A DNA stretch of 64,000 bases from Tenacibaculum sp. 1_MG-2023 (lineage in GTDB: Bacteria > Bacteroidota > Bacteroidia > Flavobacteriales > Flavobacteriaceae): assembly GCF_030547425.1 (NCBI RefSeq), contig NZ_JAUORH010000001.1, positions 62,001 through 126,000 of the forward strand, given 5' to 3'. The notes under the pieces are model-generated. The model saw only the letters and a list, made by a program, of their open reading frames with translations, did not search any database and was not told the origin of the DNA. Shown here piece by piece: positions 1 through 8,148 of this stretch (positions within the stretch are counted from its first letter, which is position 1; each line of letters starts with the position of its first letter). The position numbers and the translations under genes are program-made.

Positions 1-3000
1 ATTCTTTAGAAGTATTGTTATTAAACTCTTGTAAATTGGTATTCGATTTACGTTGCTTATCTTTATTTTGTTCAAAAGATGCTTTGTCTAATTTTAGTAA
101 CTCATAGTTTAACTGTTGCATTCTATTTATACTTTCTTGTGTAAACCCTTTTTCTAAAATCTCATTTTCTAATTGCTCCATTTCCTTTAATGCTTTTTTA
201 GCTTCACCATTCCCTCTTTTTCCTTTCCTAATAGCATTTTCTAATTGCTCTCTTAACTGTGATTGTTCTTTATAAATTTGATATAACTCGCGATCTAAAT
301 CATCACTTTGTTCTCCGTTTTGTCCTTCTTTTTCACCTTCTTTATTACCGTCTTTTCCATCCTTTGGGTTTCCTTGATTTTTCTTTTGCATACCTTGTTT
401 CATCTTTTCCATCAATTCGTTTTGTTTTTGAATGATGTCTGGTAAGCTAAACGATTTCCCTTTGCCCTTTCCTTTTCCGTTACCAGGTTTAGGGTTTTGC
501 ATGGCATCTAAAGTATTACTCAACATATCTGCCAACGTATTAGCAGAAGTCATTACATACTGCTGATTGGAGATACCGTTCTGAAAATAATTATCTGCAA
601 AGTTCTCTAAAGACTGATCTAAATTATAATGTGCCTGTGCTAGATGATCTTGAATTTTAGAAGATATACTGGGAACCCTCATAGAAAGCACAAATAGACT
701 ATCGTCAATATGTTCAAAATAGGTTTTAAGCTGATGTTGTTTTTGTAGGTTTTTACCAAAATTTGGATGCGATGAATTCGATGAAGAAAACTCATCCATT
801 AGTGCTTCTTGGTCAAAAGAAAATGTAATTAAATTTTCTAAAATTTGACGTAATCCTTCCATGTTCTCCTCCTCCATTTCAGCACTCATCGATTGCATTG
901 ACTGTTGCATTTTTTGACTCATTTCCTGCATCTTTTTAGCAGCTTTTTTCTGATTTTTTTTAGTTTCAGAAGCATTATTTTTATCTAAGTTTTCTTCAGC
1001 TTTATTCAGTTCTTCTTGAGTTTGTTTTTCTAAATTTTCCATAGAAGGCATATCCATGGGTTGTTTTAACTCTTTATTGTCTTTTTCTAAGTCGTCCAAT
1101 TCTTTCTTTGCTTTTGTAAACTCTTCATTAACCTCTTGCTGTTCTTCTTTACTAGCTTTTTTTTTACTTAACTCTTCTTGTTTTTTAGATAAATCATCAA
1201 GTTTATTAGCTAGTTGATTCATCTTTTGTTCAACATAAAAACGTTTAGTCATTTCTAAAATACGTTCCAAACTACGCTCCTGTTGTTTGTTTTGTTCAGC
1301 TAGTTCTTTAGTCTTTTTAATTAAATCTTCTTTCTTCAGTTTATCTGCTAGCTTATATAATTCATCTAGTAATTTTTGCTGCTTTTCTAACTTCTTAAGT
1401 TCTTCAATACGCTTTTTAAGGTTCTCTTTTTTCTCTTGAAGTGTTTCATTTTCCTCTTTCTTTTCAGAAAAATTTTCTTGTAATTTTTGTGTTTGACGTT
1501 GCATCATTTGCTTGTATTGCTCTTGACGCTTTATTAAATTCTGAATTTTTTTCTGATCATTCCAGTTGATATTCTTTTTGTTTTGTAAATCAAACTGAAT
1601 CTTTTCTAAATCTTTCTTGCTTTTTTGTTGCTGATCTAACGAGTTAGTGATGTTTTGAATGTAGTTTTTTTGCTCTTGCAATAGTTCTTCTTCTATTTCC
1701 TCTTCAGTTTTTTGACGATAACTAAATTTTCTACTGATGGCCTTTTTACTACCATTTACAAGATCATTATCGTATACCTGAAAGTACATTTCATAGTCTA
1801 TTCCTTTCTTTAAATCTAAGCTTCCAGGAAACTCTAAATAAAAGGTCTGAATAATCTCTTTGTTAATGTTAATTAATTTATTATCAGTTTTTTGAATATT
1901 ATTTTTATCATAATAAACCAATTCTAACATCTTAAAACCGTAATCATCAGAAATTTGACCTATAAACTGAGCATCTCCACGAGAAATACTATCAATATTT
2001 GAATTTACATTGATAGTTGGATATTCATCTTTAGTTACATTAATAGAAAACTGTAGCTGTTCGTAATCTGTTAGATTTTTGTTAGATGTTGTAATTTGAT
2101 AATTAGTATTGTTCAGTACACGTTTAGAAAACTCGAATTCGTTGTTTTCTTTTTGTTTAAAAATTGTTCTTTTTTCTTTTTCTATAAAGGTAACTGTATC
2201 GGTTTCAGAAGTTTTAATATCCCATTTTATAATTGTTCCTTGTGGAACATTTAAGTTTCCGGTGTTGTTAATTGTTTCAGAAGCTTTTCCTATGTATGAT
2301 GGATAGGTTAGATTTAATGAAATATTTTGAATCGATGGAGTTTTAATAATCGTTATGTGATACTTATTAGATTCAATTCCGTTGGCACTTGCATAAAAAG
2401 TAATTGGGTTTTGAACTTCTGAAAATGTATACGAAAACAAACCATTTCCTTCATTCTCCATAAAGTATTGTTGATTATTAAAATGAATTTTGGTTTCCTG
2501 TGGTATTACCTCCCCTTCTGTTTGTAAATACACGGTTACATCTTTTCCTTTAATAACACGTAAATCTTTTGCAGTTAAATTAAAATAAAAAGGAGCTGGA
2601 GGATTATAAGCTACGGAATGATTTACCACACGATTAAAACTTTGCGAAAGCTTAGTAGAAGTTCCTGTAAGCAAAGAAATACCCCAAATAAGAAAAGGAA
2701 TTAAAGCATACTTTATATATTTTTTATTTCCACTAAAATCGATAGCTTTATTAAAAGAAACAGGTTGTAACTCTTTCGACTTTTGTTCAATACTAGCAGC
2801 TAATAAATCAGACTGCTGATTGTTTTGCTGTAATTGTAAAACATTTAATAATTTATCTTTTACTTCAGGAAAATGATTTCCGATGATTTTAGAAGCCTCT
2901 TCAAAAGAAATTCCTTTCTGTAATCCCACAATTTTAAAAATAGGAAAACAAATAAAACGGAATAGTAAGAATACTTCCACCACAATAAATAACCAAAACA

Positions 3001-3172
3001 AAATAGTTCTAGCTGTAGGTTTTAACCATAAAAAGTATTCAATAAACAGTGTGAAAAGTAAATAGATTAATCCTAATGCAACAAATAAAATGCTTCCTTT
3101 TATCAATTCATTAGTGTAAAACTTCTTGCTAAACTGCTGTAGCTTTTGTTGTATTTTATTAAAATCTTTCAT
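1..3172 (-). CDS. DUF4175 family membrane protein (partial, C-terminus off the window)
   Basis: An open minus-strand frame runs from an ATG at 3172 to the window edge, about 1057 residues with no stop seen. The N-terminus (MKDFNKIQQKLQQFSKKF) is followed by two closely spaced membrane segments (about residues 25-80) and a third near 165. Then comes a beta-rich, probably periplasmic part, and a very long charged coiled coil rich in Lys, Glu and Gln from about residue 500 on. A Gly/Lys-rich low-complexity stretch (GNGKGKGKGK) lies near 900. This layout matches the large DUF4175 proteins of Bacteroidetes, whose function is not established. It is transcribed away from the peptide locus. The family call rests on architecture and remembered resemblance. 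Confidence 0.75.
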   Translation of the reverse strand, partial: MKDFNKIQQKLQQFSKKFYTNELIKGSILFVALGLIYLLFTLFIEYFLWLKPTARTILFWLFIVVEVFLLFRFICFPIFKIVGLQKGISFEEASKIIGNHFPEVKDKLLNVLQLQQNNQQSDLLAASIEQKSKELQPVSFNKAIDFSGNKKYIKYALIPFLIWGISLLTGTSTKLSQSFNRVVNHSVAYNPPAPFYFNLTAKDLRVIKGKDVTVYLQTEGEVIPQETKIHFNNQQYFMENEGNGLFSYTFSEVQNPITFYASANGIESNKYHITIIKTPSIQNISLNLTYPSYIGKASETINNTGNLNVPQGTIIKWDIKTSETDTVTFIEKEKRTIFKQKENNEFEFSKRVLNNTNYQITTSNKNLTDYEQLQFSINVTKDEYPTINVNSNIDSISRGDAQFIGQISDDYGFKMLELVYYDKNNIQKTDNKLININKEIIQTFYLEFPGSLDLKKGIDYEMYFQVYDNDLVNGSKKAISRKFSYRQKTEEEIEEELLQEQKNYIQNITNSLDQQQKSKKDLEKIQFDLQNKKNINWNDQKKIQNLIKRQEQYKQMMQRQTQKLQENFSEKKEENETLQEKKENLKKRIEELKKLEKQQKLLDELYKLADKLKKEDLIKKTKELAEQNKQQERSLERILEMTKRFYVEQKMNQLANKLDDLSKKQEELSKKKASKEEQQEVNEEFTKAKKELDDLEKDNKELKQPMDMPSMENLEKQTQEELNKAEENLDKNNASETKKNQKKAAKKMQEMSQKMQQSMQSMSAEMEEENMEGLRQILENLITFSFDQEALMDEFSSSNSSHPNFGKNLQKQHQLKTYFEHIDDSLFVLSMRVPSISSKIQDHLAQAHYNLDQSLENFADNYFQNGISNQQYVMTSANTLADMLSNTLDAMQNPKPGNGKGKGKGKSFSLPDIIQKQNELMEKMKQGMQKKNQGNPKDGKDGNKEGEKEGQNGEQSDDLDRELYQIYKEQSQLREQLENAIRKGKRGNGEAKKALKEMEQLENEILEKGFTQESINRMQQLNYELLKLDKASFEQNKDKQRKSNTNLQEFNNNTSKE

Positions 3173-3292
3173 ATCTAAGTATAAAAATACATGTTTTATG
3201 AAGAAATCTTAGTTAAAGATTTATTTAAACGCACATATCCTCTTAATAAATCATTTTAAAATAGTATTTAAAGAAAAAATAAGGACTTTCCA

Positions 3293-3370
3293 TACCTTTT
3301 ATAAGGTAAAATAGGTGATTCGTATTTAAAGTTGAATTAAATTGCTAGTACTAATTTAAAAACTTTAAAG
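3293..3370 (+). promoter_or_regulatory. Peptide promoter/leader copy 1
   Basis: An inverted repeat, TACCTT-TTAT-AAGGTA (3293-3308), is followed 62 bp later by the peptide ATG. The block from TTAAATTGCTAGTA to AAACTTTAAAG directly before the ATG recurs almost unchanged before the peptides at 4692 and 4987. Nothing else in the window shares it, so it is probably a promoter with an operator. Confidence 0.6.
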
Positions 3371-3601
3371 ATGTTAAAAAACATTTCAAACTTAGGTATT
3401 CTACTGAATAAAGTAGCTCAAAAAAATATTAATGGAGGGTTTTCAGGAAATAATGAATGTGATATTACAGGTTGTCATGAAAGATACCCTGGAGGAAATG
3501 GGTATGTTGGTTTTGGAGAAGGAAATCCATGTGCATTTGATACGCCATATGATATAAGCTGTGTAGGAATTATACAAAATGGATTGTGTTGCATAAGTTA
3601 A
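3371..3601 (+). CDS. Double-glycine leader peptide, bacteriocin/RiPP-like (76 aa)
   Basis: The leader begins MLKNISNLG and ends in NINGG (residues 20-24). It is the same leader as in the three peptides at 4.7-5.3 kb, but the core differs: about 52 residues, Gly-rich, with six cysteines (CDITGC, PC, SC and a terminal CC). In established families a GG-ending leader is cut by a C39-peptidase ABC exporter as the peptide is secreted. No such exporter is encoded in this window, so export by a distant transporter is inferred. A hairpin terminator follows at 3624. The product could be a bacteriocin, a signal, or a surface/defence peptide; the sequence does not decide. Confidence 0.75.
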   Translation: MLKNISNLGILLNKVAQKNINGGFSGNNECDITGCHERYPGGNGYVGFGEGNPCAFDTPYDISCVGIIQNGLCCIS

Positions 3602-3623
3602 AAACTTCAAGTAGAATGTATGA

Positions 3624-3654
3624 AAGCAGTATTAAATTTAATGCTGCTTTTCTG
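3624..3654 (+). terminator. Terminator after peptide 1
   Basis: AGCAG and CTGCT arms enclose a complementary ATTAAATTTAAT centre, followed by TTTT. It ends the 3371 peptide unit, 23 bp after the stop. Confidence 0.6.
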
Positions 3655-3698
3655 TGAAGTGTAATTAATAATAAAAAAATGTTACTTAAAAAATAAGT

Positions 3699-3709
3699 CT
3701 TTTGTAAGG
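3699..3709 (+). promoter_or_regulatory. Half-operator like the peptide promoters
   Basis: CTTTTGTAAGG matches the right half of the inverted repeat before the peptide at 4987. It lies 40 bp upstream of the barrel gene at 3750, so that gene may share regulation with the peptides. It is only a half site. Confidence 0.3.
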
Positions 3710-3749
3710 AACGAAAGCTTTTGTAAACTAATTATAAAATCTTTTTAGC

Positions 3750-4595
3750 ATGAAACAACTAGTTTTACCAGCATTATTTTTAATTACACTTAATGCTTTT
3801 TCTCAAAGTCCATGGACAAAAAATAAAAACGAAGGATATATTCAAGTATCATATACTACCATTGGAAGCTATGATAAAATCTATGGAAACCCAGACTATA
3901 AACCACAACGAGAAATAACCGATAATACAGTACAACTATACGGAGAATATGGTGTAACTGACAAAACAACACTATTTGCTAACATTCCTTTAAAAATGGT
4001 AAAAACAGGCGATTTTACCGAAGACATGTCAGTAATTTTTCCTTCTTTTACCATTGATGAAGCTTCAGAAACTTTATTAGGGAATATTCAATTAGGAATA
4101 AAACATAATTTTTCTAATAATAAGTGGTTGCTTTCAGGACAACTTTCTATAGAAGCAAATACAAGTACCTATAAAGAAAATTCAGGATTACGAAGTGGTT
4201 ACGATGCGTGGACATTTACCCCGTTGTTTTTAACAGGTAGAGGTTTTGATTCATGGTATATACAAGCGTTCACAGGGTTTGATATTAGAACTAATGATTA
4301 TAGCTCTAACTATAAACTCGGAGGAGAAATAGGGTATAAAGCACTAAATTGGTTATGGATAGCTGGGTTTTTAGATGGTGTTGCTTCTTTAAAAAATGGA
4401 GATATAGTATTATCTAAGGAAAATTTAGCTACAGGTTTGTATGTAAACGATCAAAGCTATGCTGCCTTTGGATTAAAACTTATAGGTGAGTTCAATAAAT
4501 CTTTTGGAGCTAATGTTGGTTTCGGAGGAGCTTTTGCAGGAAGAAATGTTGCCAAAGCCCCAGCATTGAGTTTCGGATTGTATCATAAATTTTAA
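3750..4595 (+). CDS. Outer-membrane beta-barrel protein (281 aa)
   Basis: A signal peptide (MKQLVLPALFLITLNAFSQ) is followed by repeated amphipathic strands with alternating aromatic residues and a terminal YHKF, typical of an outer-membrane barrel in Bacteroidetes. Segments such as LYGEYGVTDKTTLFANIP resemble the generic transporter/porin barrels of this phylum. No plug or TonB box is seen, so it is not a TonB-dependent receptor. It sits between peptide genes, and an element resembling half of their operator precedes it, so a link to peptide release or tolerance is possible but unproven. Confidence 0.7.
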   Translation: MKQLVLPALFLITLNAFSQSPWTKNKNEGYIQVSYTTIGSYDKIYGNPDYKPQREITDNTVQLYGEYGVTDKTTLFANIPLKMVKTGDFTEDMSVIFPSFTIDEASETLLGNIQLGIKHNFSNNKWLLSGQLSIEANTSTYKENSGLRSGYDAWTFTPLFLTGRGFDSWYIQAFTGFDIRTNDYSSNYKLGGEIGYKALNWLWIAGFLDGVASLKNGDIVLSKENLATGLYVNDQSYAAFGLKLIGEFNKSFGANVGFGGAFAGRNVAKAPALSFGLYHKF

Positions 4596-4609
4596 AAAGT
4601 ATGGTTTTT

Positions 4610-4691
4610 CCTTACTTTTTGTAAGGTAAAATAGACGAGGAGTGTTTAAAGTTTAATTAAATTGCTAGTACTAATTTTAAAAACTTTAAAG
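4610..4691 (+). promoter_or_regulatory. Peptide promoter/leader copy 2
   Basis: The inverted repeat CCTTAC-TTTTT-GTAAGG (4610-4626) starts 15 bp after the barrel gene stop. It is followed after 65 bp by the ATG at 4692. The last ~45 bp (AATTAAATTGCTAGTAC ... AAACTTTAAAG) are nearly identical to copies 1 and 3. Confidence 0.65.
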
Positions 4692-4844
4692 ATGTTAAAA
4701 AGCATTTCAAATTTAGGTACTACCCTAAAGAAAAAAGAACAAAAAAATATCAATGGAGGGTGGAGAAACATTAGATGTCATACCGATAAAGATTGTCCAC
4801 CTTGGGATTCTTTTTGTCTTAATGGTTACTGCCAGTATAAATAA
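4692..4844 (+). CDS. Double-glycine leader peptide with 4-Cys core (50 aa)
   Basis: I start this gene at the ATG at 4692, which follows the conserved leader block and gives MLKSISNLG. An upstream in-frame start at 4662 would translate the promoter block and is not used. The leader ends NINGG. The 27-residue core has four cysteines, C..DKDCP....FC.NGYCQYK, a spacing that recalls small disulfide-knotted defence peptides of eukaryotes (the nodule-specific NCR type CxxDxDCP). Its 3' end and terminator nearly duplicate those of the peptide at 5182, a sign of recent tandem duplication. Confidence 0.8.
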   Translation: MLKSISNLGTTLKKKEQKNINGGWRNIRCHTDKDCPPWDSFCLNGYCQYK

Positions 4845-4854
4845 GATAACACAA

Positions 4855-4878
4855 AGCGAGCATTAGCTCGCTTTTTTA
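4855..4878 (+). terminator. Terminator after peptide 2
   Basis: AGCGAGC-ATTA-GCTCGCT followed by TTTTTT. The sequence around it (AGATAACACAAAGCGAG) is repeated after peptide 4. Confidence 0.9.
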
Positions 4879-4893
4879 TTGATCAATAAAAAA

Positions 4894-4986
4894 GTAAGGT
4901 TTTGCCTTACCTTTTGTAAGGCAAAAAAAGTGTTAAGTATTTAAAGTTTAATTAAATTGCTAGTATTAATTTTAAAAACTTTAAAG
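4894..4986 (+). promoter_or_regulatory. Peptide promoter/leader copy 3
   Basis: Two overlapping inverted repeats are made from GTAAGG-TTTTG-CCTTAC-CTTTT-GTAAGG (4894-4921). The ATG follows 65 bp later, after the same conserved leader block as in copies 1 and 2. This copy has the fullest operator-like dyad. Confidence 0.65.
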
Positions 4987-5172
4987 ATGTTAAAAAACAT
5001 TTCAAATTTAGGTACTACCCTAAACAAAAAAGAACAAAAATTTATTAATGGTGGTTCTAGAGGAGGACGTATGCAATGCAATTCGAATAGTGATTGTAGT
5101 ATTCTTAATTCTTTACCAGGAATGGAAAATGAAGTTTTCTTTTGTTACTGGGGTTATTGTCAAATATCTTAA
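4987..5172 (+). CDS. Double-glycine leader peptide with 4-Cys core (61 aa)
   Basis: The start is the ATG at 4987 by comparison with the sister peptides (MLKNISNLG, leader ending FINGG). The core is longer than in its neighbours, with an insert (NSLPGMENEV) between the second and third cysteines. The pattern C....DC...FCYWGYCQ is kept. It is followed after only 9 bp by the next peptide gene, so the two form a bicistronic unit that ends at the 5343 terminator. Function is unknown; secretion through a C39-type exporter is inferred from the GG leader. Confidence 0.8.
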   Translation: MLKNISNLGTTLNKKEQKFINGGSRGGRMQCNSNSDCSILNSLPGMENEVFFCYWGYCQIS

Positions 5173-5181
5173 AAATATATT

Positions 5182-5334
5182 ATGCTAAAGAACATTTCAA
5201 ATTTAGGTACTACCTTAAAAAAGACTGAACAGAAAAATATTAATGGAGGTTTCGGACTTACTAGGTGTAGATATGATCAAGACTGTCCGAGAAGGGATAT
5301 GTATTGTTTCCATGGTTACTGCCAGTATAAATAA
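5182..5334 (+). CDS. Double-glycine leader peptide with 4-Cys core (50 aa)
   Basis: ATG at 5182 gives MLKNISNLG, a leader ending NINGG, then a core with C..DQDCPRR...C.HGYCQYK. The four cysteines and the GYCQYK end match the peptide at 4692. It has no promoter copy of its own and lies 9 bp behind peptide 3, so it is probably co-transcribed and translationally coupled. Arg residues give a more basic core than the sister at 4692. Confidence 0.8.
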   Translation: MLKNISNLGTTLKKTEQKNINGGFGLTRCRYDQDCPRRDMYCFHGYCQYK

Positions 5335-5342
5335 GATAACAC

Positions 5343-5368
5343 AAAGCGAGTTTAACTCGCTTTTTTTC
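5343..5368 (+). terminator. Terminator after peptide 4
   Basis: AAAGCGAG-TTTAA-CTCGCTTT followed by a T-rich tract. It is a diverged copy of the 4855 terminator. Confidence 0.9.
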
Positions 5369-5410
5369 TTTTTTCTCTTTCCTCCTTTTTCTTTTCTATT
5401 AACATACAAC

Positions 5411-5418
5411 TATCTTTG
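5411..5418 (+). promoter_or_regulatory. -7 box of gltX
   Basis: TATCTTTG matches the Bacteroidetes -7 consensus TAnnTTTG. It lies 22 bp before the ATG at 5440 and overlaps the upstream TTG at 5416, which rules that TTG out as the start. Confidence 0.7.
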
Positions 5419-5439
5419 CGCTTTCAAATCAATAAAAAA

Positions 5440-6957
5440 ATGACTGAGAACGTAAGAGTACGCTTTGCTCCGAGTCCGACAGGACCATTACACATAGGTG
5501 GTGTAAGAACTGCTTTATTCAATTATTTATTTGCTAAAAAACATAACGGAACCTTTGTTTTACGTATCGAAGATACAGACCAAACTCGTTATGTAGCCAA
5601 TGCAGAAAAATATATCATCGATTCTTTAGAATGGTGTAACATTCCGTTTGATGAAGGTCCAGGTAAAAACGAAAAATTCGGACCATACCGTCAGTCAGAA
5701 CGTAAAGATTTGTATAAAAAATACGCTGATCAACTAATTGGAAGTGGTTGGGCGTATTATGCATTTGATACAGCTGAAGAGTTAGATGCACATCGTAAAA
5801 ATCACGAAGAGCAAGGAAAAACGTTTATCTATAATTGGCATAATCGTTTAAAGTTAAATAATTCGTTGGCTCTTTCTGCTGATGAAGTTGCAGCTAAGAT
5901 TAGTGCAGGAGAAAAGTATGTAATCCGTTTTAAAACTCCACAAGATGAAACGTTGATTTTACAAGATGAAATTCGTGGTACGATTAAAGTGGAAACAAAC
6001 ACGTTAGATGATAAAGTATTGTTTAAATCTGATGGAATGCCAACCTATCACTTAGCAAATATTGTAGATGACCATTTAATGGAAATTTCGCATGTAATTC
6101 GTGGTGAAGAATGGTTACCTTCTCTCCCACTACATGAGTTATTATATCGTGCGTTTGATTGGAAAGCACCAAAATTTGCACACTTACCATTAATTTTAAA
6201 ACCAGTAGGAAAAGGTAAATTAAGCAAGCGTGATGGTGACAAATTAGGTTTCCCAGTATTCCCGTTAGAATATACCAATGAGCAAACAGGAGATGTTTCA
6301 CGTGGATATAAAGAAGACGGTTATTTCGCTGATGCTTTTATAAATATGTTAGCGTTCTTAGGGTGGAACCCTGGAACAGAACAAGAAATTTTTAGTTTAG
6401 AAGAATTAACAGAAGCGTTCGATTTAGCGCGCGTAAGCAAATCAGGAGCTAAATTTAGCCCTGATAAAGCAAAATGGTTTAACCAACAGTATTTACAGCA
6501 AAAGTCTAACGAAGAGCTTACAGCGTTATTCTTACCTATTCTTGAAGAAAAAGGTATAAGTACATATAAAGATCAGGCAGAAAAAGTAGTTTCTTTAATA
6601 AAAGAGCGTGCGACGTTTGTAGCTGATTTTTGGGAGTTATCTAGCTTTTTCTTTGAAAACCCTTCAGAATACGATGCTAAAGCAGTTAAAAAGCAATGGA
6701 AAGACACTACGAGTGAGCTAATGCAAGAGTTAATAGAAGTCATTTCTAATATAGAAAACTTTTCAATTGAAAATGCACAAACAGAAATTAAAGGATGGAT
6801 TACCTCTAAAGAAATAGGCTTTGGTAAAGTGATGCAGCCACTTCGTTTAAGTTTGGTAGGTAAATTAGCAGGACCCGATTTGTTTGAAATTATGACAATG
6901 ATTGGTAAAGAAATGACCATGACAAGAATACAAAATGCAATAAACGCATTATCATAA
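5440..6957 (+). CDS. gltX: Glutamyl-tRNA synthetase
   Basis: Charges tRNA-Glu with glutamate in the cytoplasm. The class I signature is clear: PSPTGPLHIGG at residues 11-21 (HIGH box) and KLSKR from residue 260 (KMSKS box). The 505-residue length is normal for bacterial GltX, and the C-terminal helical anticodon-binding part is complete. I use the ATG at 5440 (MTENVRVRF), not an in-frame TTG at 5416, because a -7 promoter box overlaps the latter. The gene has its own promoter and a strong bidirectional terminator, so it is probably monocistronic. Confidence 0.95.
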   Translation: MTENVRVRFAPSPTGPLHIGGVRTALFNYLFAKKHNGTFVLRIEDTDQTRYVANAEKYIIDSLEWCNIPFDEGPGKNEKFGPYRQSERKDLYKKYADQLIGSGWAYYAFDTAEELDAHRKNHEEQGKTFIYNWHNRLKLNNSLALSADEVAAKISAGEKYVIRFKTPQDETLILQDEIRGTIKVETNTLDDKVLFKSDGMPTYHLANIVDDHLMEISHVIRGEEWLPSLPLHELLYRAFDWKAPKFAHLPLILKPVGKGKLSKRDGDKLGFPVFPLEYTNEQTGDVSRGYKEDGYFADAFINMLAFLGWNPGTEQEIFSLEELTEAFDLARVSKSGAKFSPDKAKWFNQQYLQQKSNEELTALFLPILEEKGISTYKDQAEKVVSLIKERATFVADFWELSSFFFENPSEYDAKAVKKQWKDTTSELMQELIEVISNIENFSIENAQTEIKGWITSKEIGFGKVMQPLRLSLVGKLAGPDLFEIMTMIGKEMTMTRIQNAINALS

Positions 6958-6961
6958 AAAT

Positions 6962-6990
6962 AAGAAAGCCGCTTTTAAAGCGGCTTTCTT
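6962..6990. terminator. Bidirectional terminator between gltX and the barrel gene
   Basis: AAGAAAGCCGCTTT-T-AAAGCGGCTTTCTT, a long stem flanked by A/T tracts, sits between the convergent genes ending at 6957 and 7013. Confidence 0.9.
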
Positions 6991-7012
6991 ATTTTTATAA
7001 AATTAGAGAAGT

Positions 7013-7606
7013 TTAAAACATACAACCTCCTAAATGTTTTGCAGCATTACGACCATTGTTATCACCACCATTGTTCCAGTTTAATTTGAAAACAACACCT
7101 AAAGTTCCTTGAATGTGCGAACGCATACTTTCATAACCTTCAAAAGAATGTTTATAGTATAATTGTGGATTAATACCGATGTTATCGCTAACCCAGTAAA
7201 TTCCACCAGCACCAACATTAAGTGTAGGTGTCATTTTACGTTCAGAATCTACTACACTTCCTCCTATAAAAACATACGGAGCAAATTTATCTAACACTGC
7301 ATTTAAGTTATAACGAAATGAAGCATCCATAGAAAAATACTTTGCCGAATTTTTAATAAAACCAACATCATCAATAGTATTAAAAGACACAGCACCATCT
7401 AAAGAAAAACGATCACCAATAGGCATAGTTAAACTTACAGTAGGTACTTGAAATAAATATTGATCGCCAATAAAAGCAGCGTCACTTTCACTAAATTTTG
7501 TTATTCCAAAACCTACACCTATTTGCCAAGAGTCGTTTAAATTTTGAGAAAAAACGGATGTTGTTAAACAGGTAAAGATTGCTATGAATAAAATTTTATG
7601 TTTCAT
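7013..7606 (-). CDS. Small outer-membrane beta-barrel protein (197 aa)
   Basis: A signal peptide (MKHKILFIAIFTCLTTSVFSQ) precedes about 170 residues of alternating beta strands with Gly and aromatic residues (FAPYVFIGGSVV, LNVGAGGIYW). This is the usual look of OmpX/OmpA-like eight-stranded barrels (porin family) in Bacteroidetes. The tail after the last strand is Asn/Gly-rich (NNGGDNNGRN), so the barrel end is followed by a short extension rather than the usual terminal aromatic residue. There is no peptidoglycan-binding OmpA domain. The specific role is unknown. Confidence 0.7.
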   Translation of the reverse strand: MKHKILFIAIFTCLTTSVFSQNLNDSWQIGVGFGITKFSESDAAFIGDQYLFQVPTVSLTMPIGDRFSLDGAVSFNTIDDVGFIKNSAKYFSMDASFRYNLNAVLDKFAPYVFIGGSVVDSERKMTPTLNVGAGGIYWVSDNIGINPQLYYKHSFEGYESMRSHIQGTLGVVFKLNWNNGGDNNGRNAAKHLGGCMF

Positions 7607-7662
7607 CGGGAGATAAGTGTTTAGAGTAATAACTGGTTTAATAAGTTTTTAGTATAATTAAA

Positions 7663-8097
7663 TTAATTGGCATTCACCTTTTTAATAGCTGCGGTAAAAT
7701 CATCTAAGTTGTTATCATTTAAAACTAAATGAACGGCTTCATCACAAACTTTCTCAGCATTTTCTGCAGAGAAATGCAAAGCTACTGCAATTTTACGAAG
7801 TATACCAACTTCTTCTTTAGCTACATTTTCATCAGCAAAAATCATTCTTGTTAAACGATATAAGCGCTCAATACGCTCATCATAACTTACAGGGGCGTTT
7901 ATTGGATATTTTTCAGGACTTTTTAAAATTAGCTTATATTCTTCTTCACTAATATTTAACTTCTTTGCGGTTCTGTCTAATAATAACTGTTCCCCTTCTG
8001 AAATAATTCCATCAGTCTCAGCAATTTTTACTACACTAGCAAAGTGCCCTATTTCTTGTTTATGTTTTCCGGTTGAATATAAATCTGATATTGACAT
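7663..8097 (-). CDS. TerB-like helical protein (144 aa)
   Basis: The start is taken at the ATG at 8097 (MSISDLYSTGKHKQEIG). An earlier frame start at 8148 would add a 17-residue Lys/Ile tail without family support. The all-helical sequence with an acidic loop near residue 30 (AETDGIISEGEQ) and an LNISEEEY motif fits the TerB / tellurite-resistance fold, where acidic residues bind a metal ion. No other ter genes are nearby, so it is more likely a stand-alone TerB-domain protein than a tellurite-resistance gene. Cytoplasmic. Confidence 0.65.
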   Translation of the reverse strand: MSISDLYSTGKHKQEIGHFASVVKIAETDGIISEGEQLLLDRTAKKLNISEEEYKLILKSPEKYPINAPVSYDERIERLYRLTRMIFADENVAKEEVGILRKIAVALHFSAENAEKVCDEAVHLVLNDNNLDDFTAAIKKVNAN

Positions 8098-8148
8098 AAT
8101 TTTTTGTTTTTTTATGATTGAAAGTAAGTGGTATTTATTTAGAAGCAA

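Noticed and set aside
3371..5334. Complete bacteriocin export cluster
   Set aside because: No C39-peptidase ABC transporter, HlyD-like protein, modifying enzyme or obvious immunity gene lies beside the peptides.
5416..5439. Upstream in-frame TTG start for gltX
   Set aside because: It overlaps a -7 promoter box, and the ATG at 5440 gives the normal family N-terminus.
7663..8097. Tellurite-resistance operon
   Set aside because: Only a TerB-like gene is present; no other ter genes are near.
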